Positions 9,801 through 17,107 of a DNA stretch of 64,000 nucleotides are shown here, piece after piece. Source of the stretch: SAR202 cluster bacterium. GTDB taxonomy: Bacteria > Chloroflexota > Dehalococcoidia > UBA6926 > VFHL01. The stretch covers positions 1 through 64,000 of the forward strand of contig VFHL01000001.1 of the NCBI GenBank assembly GCA_009392005.1. Reading direction: 5' to 3'. A program made the position numbers and the translations under genes. The stretch's first letter is position 1; each line of letters opens with the position of its first letter. The notes below the pieces were generated by a model, which saw only the letters and a list, made by a program, of their open reading frames with translations, had not been told where the DNA came from and did not search any database.

Positions 9801-10234
9801 TTGCTGCTGGTTGGAGCGCTATCCTACTTATTGCTTATTTGGCGGTTCTTACGCTCAGCGTTGTGGGATTTGTCGTTAATTCTTATGTATCTGCCCAACA
9901 GCGGAGGCTTGTTTTTGCCAGCCTCAGGAGTATGGGTCTTTCTGTTACACAACTTGTTGCCGTGGTATCTTTTGAACAAATAGTAATCATTAGCATTGGA
10001 TTGGCATTTGGTACTTGGATGGGTAGCCAGATTGGTAATGCCCTTGTTCCTTTCCTAGGTGTTTCTGAAGCAGGAACACGGGTGATCCCTCCATTCATCA
10101 TTGAGACAAATTGGAGGGCTGTAGGTGTCACATATTTTGCTATGGGAGCACTATTTGCTTCGACCATTGCTATCATAGTCTGGGTATTTTCTCGTATAGC
10201 GATAGCACGGGTTCTCCGCGTTAGCGATATCTAA
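6881..10234 (+). CDS. Giant FtsX/MacB-type ABC transporter permease 2
   Basis: 1,117 residues with the same plan as the preceding gene: N-terminal membrane helix (about 18-40), external domain, FtsX domain with loop IHSRGASRSQIL (about 315-435), helices to about 570, a second external domain (about 590-960), and a C-terminal FtsX domain with loop SLRSMGLSVTQL (about 985-1115). The external domain carries a matching IIEDFEGEDKW segment, so the two permeases come from one ancestral gene. Its ATG abuts the upstream TAG at 6878-6880, implying tight translational coupling and a 1:1 partner. It is followed 27 bases later by an ATPase gene. The function is membrane-spanning partner of the ABC complex; the transported molecule cannot be inferred. 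Confidence 0.9.
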   Translation: MTIFLSSWNLILKRSSAHWRLIIAVILGVVLAVAITSSTILYFQSLRSIGLERDLVDIPVEEQVAQFKLQLNSSTEEDYNRVHAFVESILQETVGWFINSEVRSGHSSTFYAHDINVRPPKMNDRMRSSFSFVSELESRVDLVAGTLPRTKIVTESIPRPRFEGIISDASASLFDVKIGDHLILTPHWDAKTDHMEVEVVGIFRPNSASSRIWTDGVLRLTRQLSLLNAVPVLVTEETYFQGMVPLFPKVATTAGWLVETDLNSIDPSNADLAQSGLANLRATLSGTYGNFNLFAPLEKVLDTFQTKLFFMRVPLAVVTLMIVALILYYIVLLANLLVGRQQAEIALIHSRGASRSQILLIFAMEGFLLSIFGFIAGPPFAALGIALLGYTPAFSQLSGGELLYAQLTPDVFRMAFLGAILVQIVLLIPAVKATNLGIVNFRQQMARPVRPPFYQRFFLDVILFFGTIILMWQLSNQRGLVLLGDSWGEFQVDQLLLLVPSLFLIAVSLMFVRLFPLVLRVLSILFNSRAPVWFSLGLWELARNPANYTRLVLLLIMAAGLGVFTASFGGTLERSYEERARYQAASDLRIKGVTYSGEEEKSLSPMPVFRSIDGITSISPILRGSGSIPSQGFEGGAYTLVALDPENVPDIAWFRDDFSRSSLDDLMETLDEDLPVIGLDLPVETQVLSMWVRPVGVDRTTALFAQLRDRNGRFFLYRMGDLNFEEWRSLDVELSQPSQRRRSRAAFDNQNPTAPFRLMSLFVYQSRRQGGQSAGTILVDDIKAVVGKNSSHIIEDFEGEDKWAPIRVSSIAARDRFDKSPVSYTGVGSSGAFLWQSSRVVAVRGISPGLDRTPIPAIASQTFLKNTGHTLGNDLRVTFRGNEIVTHIDQQVAFFPTLDPSTEDFLIVPIEPVLDRVNVSSPFTQILPSEYWILLDQEFDSLSVKDDLMNGLFAPTEIIEMENLLVSAKADPLVAAGWSAILLIAYLAVLTLSVVGFVVNSYVSAQQRRLVFASLRSMGLSVTQLVAVVSFEQIVIISIGLAFGTWMGSQIGNALVPFLGVSEAGTRVIPPFIIETNWRAVGVTYFAMGALFASTIAIIVWVFSRIAIARVLRVSDI

Positions 10235-10261
10235 ATGGCTTGTAGATGAAGGAGTGAAGTT

Positions 10262-11149
10262 GTGCAGGCATTGCGGGATGAACGATATTACATCTACTCT
10301 CGAGGCTTATTCAAAATCTATAAGGTTGCTGACCTTGAAGTGGTTGCTTTACGTGGTCTCGACTTAGAAATTGAACAAGGCGAAATTGTGGCAATTGTTG
10401 GTGCGAGTGGCAGTGGGAAAACAACATTGCTCAACACTTTGGCCGGTTATGATACTCCCTCAGCAGGACAAGCATGGGTGGGGCAACGGAATTTGTTGGA
10501 AATGAAAGCACGAGATGCAGTCCATTATCGTCGCGAAGAAGTAGGATTTATCTGGCAACAACCATCGAGGAACCTTTTGCCTTACCTTAACGCCCAAGAA
10601 AATGTGGAATTGCCATTACTTCTCTTGAACCGCTCACGGAGCGAGCGGCAATCGAGATCTACTGAACTTCTCGAGCTAGTTGGATTAGGAGATCGCTTGA
10701 AACATCGTCCAGAGATGTTGTCTGGGGGAGAACAGCAGCGGGTAGCTATCGCGGTTTCATTGGCTAACAAGCCACCTCTGTTGCTTGCTGACGAGCCAAC
10801 AGGAGAATTGGATACTCAGACAGCCTCTGACATATTGGAAGTATTCAAGGATGTTAATCAAGAATATGGCACTACGATTGTTATGGTGACTCACGACCTA
10901 GACGTTATTAGAGAGATTCCTCGTGTTGTTACGATTAAAGATGGTAAAACAAGTTTAGAACTTGTTCATATCCCTTCTTTTCGCAAGGGTGAAGATGATG
11001 TTTCTCGGGAATTTGTTTTGGTTGACGGAAGTGGGAGATTACAAATTCCGCAAGAATATTTGAATCAACTGAATATTCGACAACGTGTTTATGTTGAATT
11101 TCAAGATAACAAAGTAGTTGTATGGCCAGAGGATCATTCGTATGAATAA
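10262..11149 (+). CDS. ABC transporter ATPase (LolD/MacB type) with AbrB-like C-terminal domain
   Basis: 295 residues. Residues 1-225 are a LolD/MacB-type ATPase: Walker A GASGSGKTT (about 47-55), signature LSGGEQQRV (about 153), Walker B LLADEPTGELD (about 174), and the H-loop His in MVTHDLD. After the nucleotide-binding domain, a ~45-residue tail (about 249-292) has the pattern LVDGSGRLQIP...LNIRQRVYVEF...VVVWPE. This matches the swapped-hairpin SpoVT/AbrB fold: a 'G-R-hydrophobic-x-IP' start, 'L-x-I-x-x-R-V', then a terminal basic/hydrophobic strand. Such domains normally bind DNA as dimers; here it could instead dimerise or regulate the ATPase. The GTG start at 10262 has GAAGGAG upstream. 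The stop overlaps the next ATPase start by 8 bases. The ATPase call is sure; the AbrB call is by pattern only. Confidence 0.9.
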   Translation: MQALRDERYYIYSRGLFKIYKVADLEVVALRGLDLEIEQGEIVAIVGASGSGKTTLLNTLAGYDTPSAGQAWVGQRNLLEMKARDAVHYRREEVGFIWQQPSRNLLPYLNAQENVELPLLLLNRSRSERQSRSTELLELVGLGDRLKHRPEMLSGGEQQRVAIAVSLANKPPLLLADEPTGELDTQTASDILEVFKDVNQEYGTTIVMVTHDLDVIREIPRVVTIKDGKTSLELVHIPSFRKGEDDVSREFVLVDGSGRLQIPQEYLNQLNIRQRVYVEFQDNKVVVWPEDHSYE

Positions 11150-11843
11150 TAGTCAAAATGAACTTGATCCTACTGTACAAACTAGTGACTTAGAACGCAC
11201 ATACCGTTTAGGTAATCAGATTATTCATGCTGTAAATGGCGTAAATCTGGATATTTATCCAGGAGAGTTTGTTACTCTCCAAGGACGATCTGGTTCTGGA
11301 AAAACGACGCTTTTGAACCTTGTTGCTGGTTTGGAATCGCCAAGTAGTGGTCGAGTGGTTTTTCAGGGGAACGATTTCAGTAAGTTGAGCGAATCTGCTC
11401 TTACTGAAATTCGGCGGACAAAAATTGGGTTTGTATTCCAGAGTTTTGGTTTGCTGCCTTTGCTTTCAGCCTATGAAAATGTTGAATTACCTCTACGTTT
11501 AGCTGGTGTCAATCGCAAGGAACGTGAGGCTCAGACCCGCGAATACCTGGAAATGGTCGGATTGACTGGGAGAAGCCACCATCGACCTTATGAACTATCA
11601 GGTGGTGAACAACAGCGTGTGGCGATTGCACGTGCGATTGTTCATAATCCCCCTTTGGTTCTAGCTGACGAACCCACGGGAGAGCTTGATTCGGATACCG
11701 CGAATGTCATTTTTTCGTTGCTTCGCGATATTGCTGGGGAGCAAAATATTGCGGTACTTGCGACAACACACGATCCGACTCTTTTGTCGATGGCTACGCG
11801 TACCTTAGAGATGAGTGATGGAAAATTTTCTGAACTTACATAA
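11142..11843 (+). CDS. ABC transporter ATPase (LolD/MacB type) 2
   Basis: 233 residues and a compact ATPase of normal LolD length. Walker A is GRSGSGKTT (about 48-56), the signature is LSGGEQQRVAIARA (about 152), Walker B is LVLADEPTGELD, and the switch His is in ATTHDPT. I chose ATG 11142 because AGAGGA lies 8 bases upstream and the start overlaps the previous stop (ATGAATAA); an in-frame TTG at 11118 would overlap more and lacks a ribosome site. It is the last gene of the four-gene operon beginning at 3530. Having two different ATPases and two different permeases suggests an asymmetric complex, or two alternative ATPases. No intrinsic terminator is obvious after it. Confidence 0.93.
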   Translation: MNNSQNELDPTVQTSDLERTYRLGNQIIHAVNGVNLDIYPGEFVTLQGRSGSGKTTLLNLVAGLESPSSGRVVFQGNDFSKLSESALTEIRRTKIGFVFQSFGLLPLLSAYENVELPLRLAGVNRKEREAQTREYLEMVGLTGRSHHRPYELSGGEQQRVAIARAIVHNPPLVLADEPTGELDSDTANVIFSLLRDIAGEQNIAVLATTHDPTLLSMATRTLEMSDGKFSELT

Positions 11844-11870
11844 GATGGGTCACGAAAAATCTGGACGAAT

Positions 11871-11896
11871 TTGTGATTCACAACATTTTGATGTGA
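11871..11896. promoter_or_regulatory. Palindromic TGTGA/TCACA sites upstream of the NuoE-like gene
   Basis: TTGTGATTCACAA (11871-11883) is a perfect 13-base palindrome. The TCACA inside it is also mirrored by TGTGA at 11892-11896. The half-sites resemble CRP/FNR-family half-sites, but the spacing is not the canonical N6. It lies 90 bases before the NuoE-like start and may control that operon. Confidence 0.35.
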
Positions 11897-11985
11897 AATA
11901 AATCATTAATCTGCCCTAGACCCTCTATTAGAGGACATGCTATCCTGCATTAAGTGGGTTTAATCTCATATGTATGAGGGCTGTA

Positions 11986-12435
11986 ATGACAGAGGAAGAT
12001 GTAACACGAAAACGGGTTCGTGAGATTCTTACCGAATTTAAGGATCATCAAGGTGCCTTGTTAATTGCGCTTTTGCATATTCAATATGAGTTGGGTTACA
12101 CACCGGAGTTTGCGGTTGAAGATGCGTCGGCAATCCTTGGTTTTTCGCAACCAGAAGTTTGGGGTGTTCTAAGCTTCTACTCTGATTTCAAGATTGGTAA
12201 ACAAGGAGACCATTTCATCGATATTTGTGTGGATGGGCCCTGCCATATTGGTGGCGCCCCGGGTGTACGGCGAGCGCTTGAAGAGGCGGCGTTGGATGAA
12301 TCCAATAAGTTTGAGGTGCGGGCCATCTCATGTCCCGGGATTTGTGCCAAGGCGCCTGTCGTTGCTGTGAACATGCGATATCACGGTGATATGACACCCG
12401 ATAAAGCTTTGGAACTAGCGGCGAAGCTTGACTGA
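11986..12435 (+). CDS. NuoE/HndA-like [2Fe-2S] thioredoxin-fold subunit
   Basis: About 149 residues. An N-terminal helical part is followed by a thioredoxin-like [2Fe-2S] domain with all four cluster cysteines: CVDGPC (C-x4-C) and, about 35 residues later, CPGIC (C-x3-C) followed by AKAP. This is the 24-kDa subunit of complex I, also found in NAD-linked formate dehydrogenases (FdsG) and NAD(P)-reducing hydrogenases (HndA). ATG 11986 has GAGGG 5 bases upstream; an in-frame ATG at 11974 has none. It is followed after 35 bases by a NuoF homologue. Together they form an NADH-oxidising or NAD-reducing electron module. No other complex I subunit lies nearby, so it is not the main nuo operon. Confidence 0.9.
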   Translation: MTEEDVTRKRVREILTEFKDHQGALLIALLHIQYELGYTPEFAVEDASAILGFSQPEVWGVLSFYSDFKIGKQGDHFIDICVDGPCHIGGAPGVRRALEEAALDESNKFEVRAISCPGICAKAPVVAVNMRYHGDMTPDKALELAAKLD

Positions 12436-12470
12436 CAAAAAAAAGCTGTTTTGGAGGAAGGTCTAATCTC

Positions 12471-14177
12471 TTGCCTGAAACATTTACAGAAATAAAAAGA
12501 ACTGCTGACGCTACGTGGAATGAGTGGGTGAATAATGGTAGCCCACGAATTTTTGTGCAAACGAATGCTGATTCCATGGCCTCCGGTGCGATTGAGGTCA
12601 AGGAAGCAATTCAGGATACATTGGACAAACAAAAAATCAGTGCAGATGTAACGGTCGTTGGTTCTCAGGGCATGGCATTTGCGGAAGTTGTAGTTGATAT
12701 TATCAAGCCTGATAAACCAAGGATAACCTATGGAAATGTCACACCTGAAAACGTACCCGGCCTGATAGTCGATTACATAGTGAAAGATGATCCGCGTCCA
12801 GACCTTGCGCTTGGGACGCAAGGAGAGGGTGAAATAGATGGCATACCGCTGTTGAAGGATCACCCTTTTTGGAAACTACAATATCCGATCGTGACCCGAA
12901 ACTTTGGTCACATTGAACCCGGAAATCTTAACCATTACATAGCCCAGGGTGGGTACAGTATGCTGAACCGCGCCTTAGAGATGGAGCGTGAGGACGTTCG
13001 GAAAGAGATTGAATCGTCCGTTTTGCGTGGTAGGGGTGGAGCATTGTTTCCTGCTGCAACGAAATGGAATTTCATGATGAATGCTCCTCATCCGAAATAT
13101 CTTGCTGTGAATGGCGAAGAGGGCGATGCTGGTGCTTTCACCGATAAAGCAATTGCAGAAAACGATCCGCATACTTTACTTGAGGGTATTTTAATATCAG
13201 CGTATACCATGGGTATCGACAAGAGCTTTGTTCATATCAGGGCAGAATACTTGGTGGCAGTTGAGCGTTTGCGTCGTGCCGTGCATGAACTTGAAGAAGC
13301 TAATCTTGTTGGGGAAAATATTTTGGGGACTGATTTTTCTACAGAAATAGAGATAGAGGCTACGGGGCACGCATACATATGCGGGGAAGAAACCGCGTTA
13401 ATGGATTCAGTCGAAGGGAAACGGGGTACACCACGACCGCGTCCGCCGTTTCCTGCAGCGTACGGAATTTTTGGTCGGCCAACGAATATTAACAATGTTA
13501 AAACACTTTCATATGTCCCAGCGATATTTGAGCACGGGGGTGAATGGTTTAAGAGCATCGGAGTAGAAGCTGCTACCGGCACGATGTTCCTGTCGCTTTC
13601 GGGTGATGTTAAACATTCAGGATTCGCGGAGGTGCCGTTGGGCGTTTCTCTGCGTGAAGTCGTTGAGGACATGTGTGGTGGCACTAAGAGCGGAACATCT
13701 TTTAAGGGCATACAAACAGGTGGGCCACTAGGTGGTGGTGCCGATTGGGATTCGCTGAAGGATCTCCCTCTTGAATTTGATCCATTGAATGGTCTTGGAG
13801 CCCCAGTCGGTTCAGGTGGAATGATGATGCTTGGTCAGGGCACCTGTATTGTAGATCTAACTCATAATTTGATGCAATTTAATGCTGCCGAGTCATGTGG
13901 TAAGTGCTTCCCTTGTCGTAAAGGAACGGGTCATATTGTTCGCACGATCAATCGTGTGATGACTGGTCTCGGGAAGATGGAAGATTTGGATGAAATCGTA
14001 TATATGGGTGATACGATGCGAGATGGATCACTGTGCGGGCTTGGCCAACTTGCTCCTCGTATTACGACCGCAATGCTAAGGCATTTCCGTTCTGAGTGGG
14101 AATCTCATTTGGTTGATAAGACTTGTCCAGCGGGTGTCTGTGGCAATCTTGATGGCCAAGAGATTACGTTCTCGTGA
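12471..14177 (+). CDS. NuoF/HndC-like NADH-binding flavoprotein with degenerate N-terminal Trx domain
   Basis: 568 residues. The NuoF core has the FMN/NADH glycine-rich motif GRGGALFPAA (about 186-195), NGEEGDAGAF, and CGEETALMDSVEG (about 303). The [4Fe-4S] ligands are CGKCFPC (about 474-480) plus the Cys in SLCGLGQ. A short tail holds CPAGVC (about 551), the hinge that in HndC and FdsB leads to a ferredoxin domain; here the protein stops 12 residues later. Residues 1-120 are the usual HndC/FdsB thioredoxin-like domain, but the positions normally cysteine (QTNADS about 29-34; GSQGMAF about 63-69) are all other residues. That domain should therefore hold no [2Fe-2S] cluster. The TTG start at 12471 is supported by GGAGGAAGG 9 bases upstream. 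It is likely co-transcribed with the NuoE-like gene. The partner dehydrogenase subunit is not in the window. Confidence 0.9.
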   Translation: MPETFTEIKRTADATWNEWVNNGSPRIFVQTNADSMASGAIEVKEAIQDTLDKQKISADVTVVGSQGMAFAEVVVDIIKPDKPRITYGNVTPENVPGLIVDYIVKDDPRPDLALGTQGEGEIDGIPLLKDHPFWKLQYPIVTRNFGHIEPGNLNHYIAQGGYSMLNRALEMEREDVRKEIESSVLRGRGGALFPAATKWNFMMNAPHPKYLAVNGEEGDAGAFTDKAIAENDPHTLLEGILISAYTMGIDKSFVHIRAEYLVAVERLRRAVHELEEANLVGENILGTDFSTEIEIEATGHAYICGEETALMDSVEGKRGTPRPRPPFPAAYGIFGRPTNINNVKTLSYVPAIFEHGGEWFKSIGVEAATGTMFLSLSGDVKHSGFAEVPLGVSLREVVEDMCGGTKSGTSFKGIQTGGPLGGGADWDSLKDLPLEFDPLNGLGAPVGSGGMMMLGQGTCIVDLTHNLMQFNAAESCGKCFPCRKGTGHIVRTINRVMTGLGKMEDLDEIVYMGDTMRDGSLCGLGQLAPRITTAMLRHFRSEWESHLVDKTCPAGVCGNLDGQEITFS

Positions 14178-14180
14178 GGC

Positions 14181-14226
14181 CGGTGGGTTAAGCAGCATGT
14201 TTTCCCGGATCCCGGTTTTTTTAGGC
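14181..14226. terminator. Possible terminator between convergent genes
   Basis: The 43-base convergent gap contains CCGG..GGG on one side and CCC..CCGG on the other, followed by seven T on the forward strand. The stem needs a bulge, so it is only a candidate terminator for the NuoF-like gene. Confidence 0.3.
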
Positions 14227-15504
14227 ATTCAATTTCTGGTGGCTTCGATCTTGGGAACGTCTAAGATTCGGCATGGCTATTGAAAGAGCTACAATTAGGA
14301 TGACTCCCGTTACTCCGTTGATCATTGCTGTTGTTTCCAAACCAAAATTACTAATCATTGCTCCTGATATTGCGCTACCAATTGGTAAAGTGTAAACAGC
14401 GAGTGCGCGCAATCCCATGACTCGTCCCCGATATTCGGGGGCGGCTATTTCTAAAAGCAGTGTTGCAATTAATACCATGCTCATTGACTGCAAAATTCCT
14501 GCCAGAATAAGATAGGAAAATGCCATATAAAATTCTTGTGTTTGAGAAATGACAATCGTTATACAATGCCAACCGATCATCGTAAATATAAGAAGCAGTC
14601 CAGCATAGCGAGAACTCCGTATAGATGCTAATGCTAAGGATCCAAAGAGTGCACCAACTCCGGTCGCAGCCATAAGTATCCCAAGCCCTGTTGATTCTGT
14701 TCCCAATATATCGCGTGCATAAACTGGAAGCAGTGTAAAAAGGAATGGGAACCCAGTAAGATTCGCGATCGCTGCCATCAATAAAGCTGCAATAATGATT
14801 TGTTGATGTTTAACGTATGCCAAACCTTGCGACATGATCTTCCATATCGATTCAGTCTCAGGTGCTGTTGTTGGAATCGTTCTGATAAAAAAGAATAAAA
14901 ATGCTCCAATTATATACAGTCCCGTCATAAAACTATATGACCCTCCGGGTCCAAATAGAGCGAACAAGGTTCCACCGAGTAGAGGCCCAGCAATCATTGT
15001 CAAATTCATTGCTGCGATGTTCAGGGCAACCCCACTGAAGATACTTTCAGTGTTTACCGTATCAGCAACAAGGGCTTGGCGGGCGGGCTGATCAAATATT
15101 CGAGCTAAACCACTCAGGAAGGCAATTGCAAAAATATGCCAAGTTTGAAGTGTATCGGTAATGATCAAACCGACCATTATGGCGCATAGAGCGGCTGTGA
15201 TACCTTGGACACCCATTAGGACCAATCGACGTGGTAAACGGTCAGCTAGAGCACCTGAGAGGGCTCCAAGAATCGTTGCTGCTTTGTGGGCAGCGGTTAT
15301 AAGACCAACTAAGAAGGGCGAATTTGTTAATTGCAGGACAAACCAGGCGAGTACTATGACTTCCATCTGTTGGCCTGATCCAGCTAAAATTGTAGAAAGC
15401 CATACAAGGCGGAAGTTGCGCTCTTTTAAAGTACTTAATGGGTGGAACAGTTTATTTGTGTGCATTAAGGATGTTATGTTGCATTGAAATCGTGATCGCA
15501 GCAT
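14221..15504 (-). CDS. MFS transporter (EntS/MFS_3-like exporter)
   Basis: 427 residues with about 12 membrane segments. It has the loop 2-3 motif GALADRLPRR (MFS motif A) and a repeat-like second half. The order resembles the MFS_3/EntS group, which exports siderophores, drugs or other small molecules. There are two plausible starts: ATG 15504 and ATG 15465, which removes 13 residues (MHTNKLFHPL...) and puts the first helix at the normal distance. Neither has a clear ribosome site. It converges with the NuoF-like gene and diverges from the carbonic-anhydrase-like gene 48 bases away. There is no substrate clue in the neighbours. Confidence 0.88.
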   Translation of the reverse strand: MLRSRFQCNITSLMHTNKLFHPLSTLKERNFRLVWLSTILAGSGQQMEVIVLAWFVLQLTNSPFLVGLITAAHKAATILGALSGALADRLPRRLVLMGVQGITAALCAIMVGLIITDTLQTWHIFAIAFLSGLARIFDQPARQALVADTVNTESIFSGVALNIAAMNLTMIAGPLLGGTLFALFGPGGSYSFMTGLYIIGAFLFFFIRTIPTTAPETESIWKIMSQGLAYVKHQQIIIAALLMAAIANLTGFPFLFTLLPVYARDILGTESTGLGILMAATGVGALFGSLALASIRSSRYAGLLLIFTMIGWHCITIVISQTQEFYMAFSYLILAGILQSMSMVLIATLLLEIAAPEYRGRVMGLRALAVYTLPIGSAISGAMISNFGLETTAMINGVTGVILIVALSIAMPNLRRSQDRSHQKLNA

Positions 15505-15552
15505 ACCAGACGTTCTGGTAGAGGTAAAATAGTCAAAGATTGGAGCAATAAT

Positions 15553-16071
15553 ATGATTTACGAGTTAGGAGAACGAGTACCAAAAATTGATCCGACCGCC
15601 TGGGTCGCAGAATCAGCTTCTATTATAGGCAACGTTGAGTTAGCCGAAGATGTGAGCGTTTGGTACGGGGTAGTTTTACGAGGTGATGGTCAGGGAAGTG
15701 GGGGCATGATATCTATTGGACCACGTACCAACATTCAAGATAACGCGGTTATGCACGGGACAACTATAATTGGTAGTGATTGCGTTATTGCCCACTTGGC
15801 TCTTGTTCACGCGTCACGGGTAGGTAACGGGGTATTAGTTGGGAACGCTGCTTTAGTATTTGACGGAGTTGAGGTTGGTGATGGAGCATTTATCGCTGCG
15901 GGCTCAGTGGTTGTACCTGGTACAAAAGTTCCGCCGAACACTCTTATGGTAGGTAGTCCAGCCCGGCCTCGTGGAGAAGTTAAAGAAAATCACCGAAAAA
16001 TGGCAACTGGCCTTGCTGCAAGTTATCTGAGATCTGTAGCGGAATACAAGACCGGTTTGCGGCAGCTGTGA
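15553..16071 (+). CDS. Gamma-class carbonic anhydrase family protein (YrdA/PaaY-like)
   Basis: 172 residues made mostly of a left-handed beta-helix with hexapeptide repeats (e.g. IIGNVELAEDVSVW, VLVGNAALVFDG). The metal-binding His positions of the family are present: NAVMHGT and, in the next coil, VIAHLALVHAS, the usual three-His arrangement. A trimeric cytoplasmic metalloprotein is expected. Many YrdA-type members show little carbonic anhydrase activity, so the catalytic role is uncertain. The ATG has GGAG 7 bases upstream. It is a single gene, transcribed divergently from the MFS gene and convergently with fabI. Confidence 0.9.
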   Translation: MIYELGERVPKIDPTAWVAESASIIGNVELAEDVSVWYGVVLRGDGQGSGGMISIGPRTNIQDNAVMHGTTIIGSDCVIAHLALVHASRVGNGVLVGNAALVFDGVEVGDGAFIAAGSVVVPGTKVPPNTLMVGSPARPRGEVKENHRKMATGLAASYLRSVAEYKTGLRQL

Positions 16072-16159
16072 CGGTTATTACTGAACAGTATTGCGATTGT
16101 TTCTAGAGCTACGCTGAAGGTTGTATGAGATGAATTGGTTTTCGCACTATGTGGGTCTC

Positions 16160-16933
16160 CTAGAAACCGATTATATGATAACCGGTGTCGACATGCAGAA
16201 TTTCTCCTGTGACGCCGCTCGACAGGTCACTAGCTAGATATAATGCCGTTTTAGCTACTTCTTCGTGTGTAATATTGCGTTGCAGTGGCGATTTTTCTCG
16301 GTGCGCTGTTTTCATATCTATATAGCCACTGATCACACGGGAAGAAAGAGTATCAAGTGGTCCTGCAGACAAAGCATTGACACGAATATTTTCAGGGCCA
16401 AGTTCGAATGCGAGTTGACGTACTTCATGCTCTAGTGCAGCTTTTGCTGTTCCCATGACATTATAACCCGGGAACACACGTTCTGATGCCTGAAATGTCA
16501 TTGTCATGATACTTCCACCATCTTGCATTAACGGTTTGGCATATTTAGTAATTGGGATTAGTGAATACGCGCTGATGTCTAGTGCGAGCCGAAACCCTTC
16601 TCTCGGTGTTTCTGCAAAATCTCCTCCAAGGTCTTCTCGATTCGCGAACGCGATACTGTGTATGACCACGTCTATTGTTTTTGCTTTTTGCTTGATCTCA
16701 GCAAATGCTTTCTCGACGTTTGTGTCGTCACTTACATCGCATTCCACTAGGGTTGCATCGCCAAGTTCGGATGCAGCTTTCTCAACATTGTTGCGCACGC
16801 GATCGTTCTGATAAGCAAGGACAATATTGGCGCCTGCTTGGTGCAAAAACCGCGCGATATGATGAGCGATACTCCTTTGGTTTGCGACGCCAAAGACAAG
16901 GGCTGTTTTATCGGATAGATCGATGTTATACAT
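16160..16933 (-). CDS. fabI: Enoyl-[acyl-carrier-protein] reductase (NADH), FabI
   Basis: 257 residues, the standard FabI length. It begins with the divergent SDR nucleotide motif typical of FabI (GVANQRSIAHHIA), and has the catalytic Y-x6-K (YNVMGTAK, about residues 153-160). C-terminal conserved segments include ALSAGP and DTGYHIIG. It reduces trans-2-enoyl-ACP with NADH in the last step of fatty-acid elongation, in the cytoplasm. The ribosome site AGAGG is 8 bases upstream of the ATG. No other fab gene is adjacent; htrA lies 174 bases upstream on the same strand, so fabI probably has its own promoter. Confidence 0.96.
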   Translation of the reverse strand: MYNIDLSDKTALVFGVANQRSIAHHIARFLHQAGANIVLAYQNDRVRNNVEKAASELGDATLVECDVSDDTNVEKAFAEIKQKAKTIDVVIHSIAFANREDLGGDFAETPREGFRLALDISAYSLIPITKYAKPLMQDGGSIMTMTFQASERVFPGYNVMGTAKAALEHEVRQLAFELGPENIRVNALSAGPLDTLSSRVISGYIDMKTAHREKSPLQRNITHEEVAKTALYLASDLSSGVTGEILHVDTGYHIIGF

Positions 16934-17107
16934 TGCTCAAACCTCTTGTTATGTATTCTATTTTATCCTGCCACACCATTTCATTGTGTACAAGGCCATG
17001 AGCGGGGAACTTCGTTCAGGGATCTTCAGATTTTGGGTGGTGAGGAAAATCTTAGGGTTATAGTTTAGGGTGTGCTAACCAAGCTCTTTGTCGACTGTTG
17101 ACGGATT

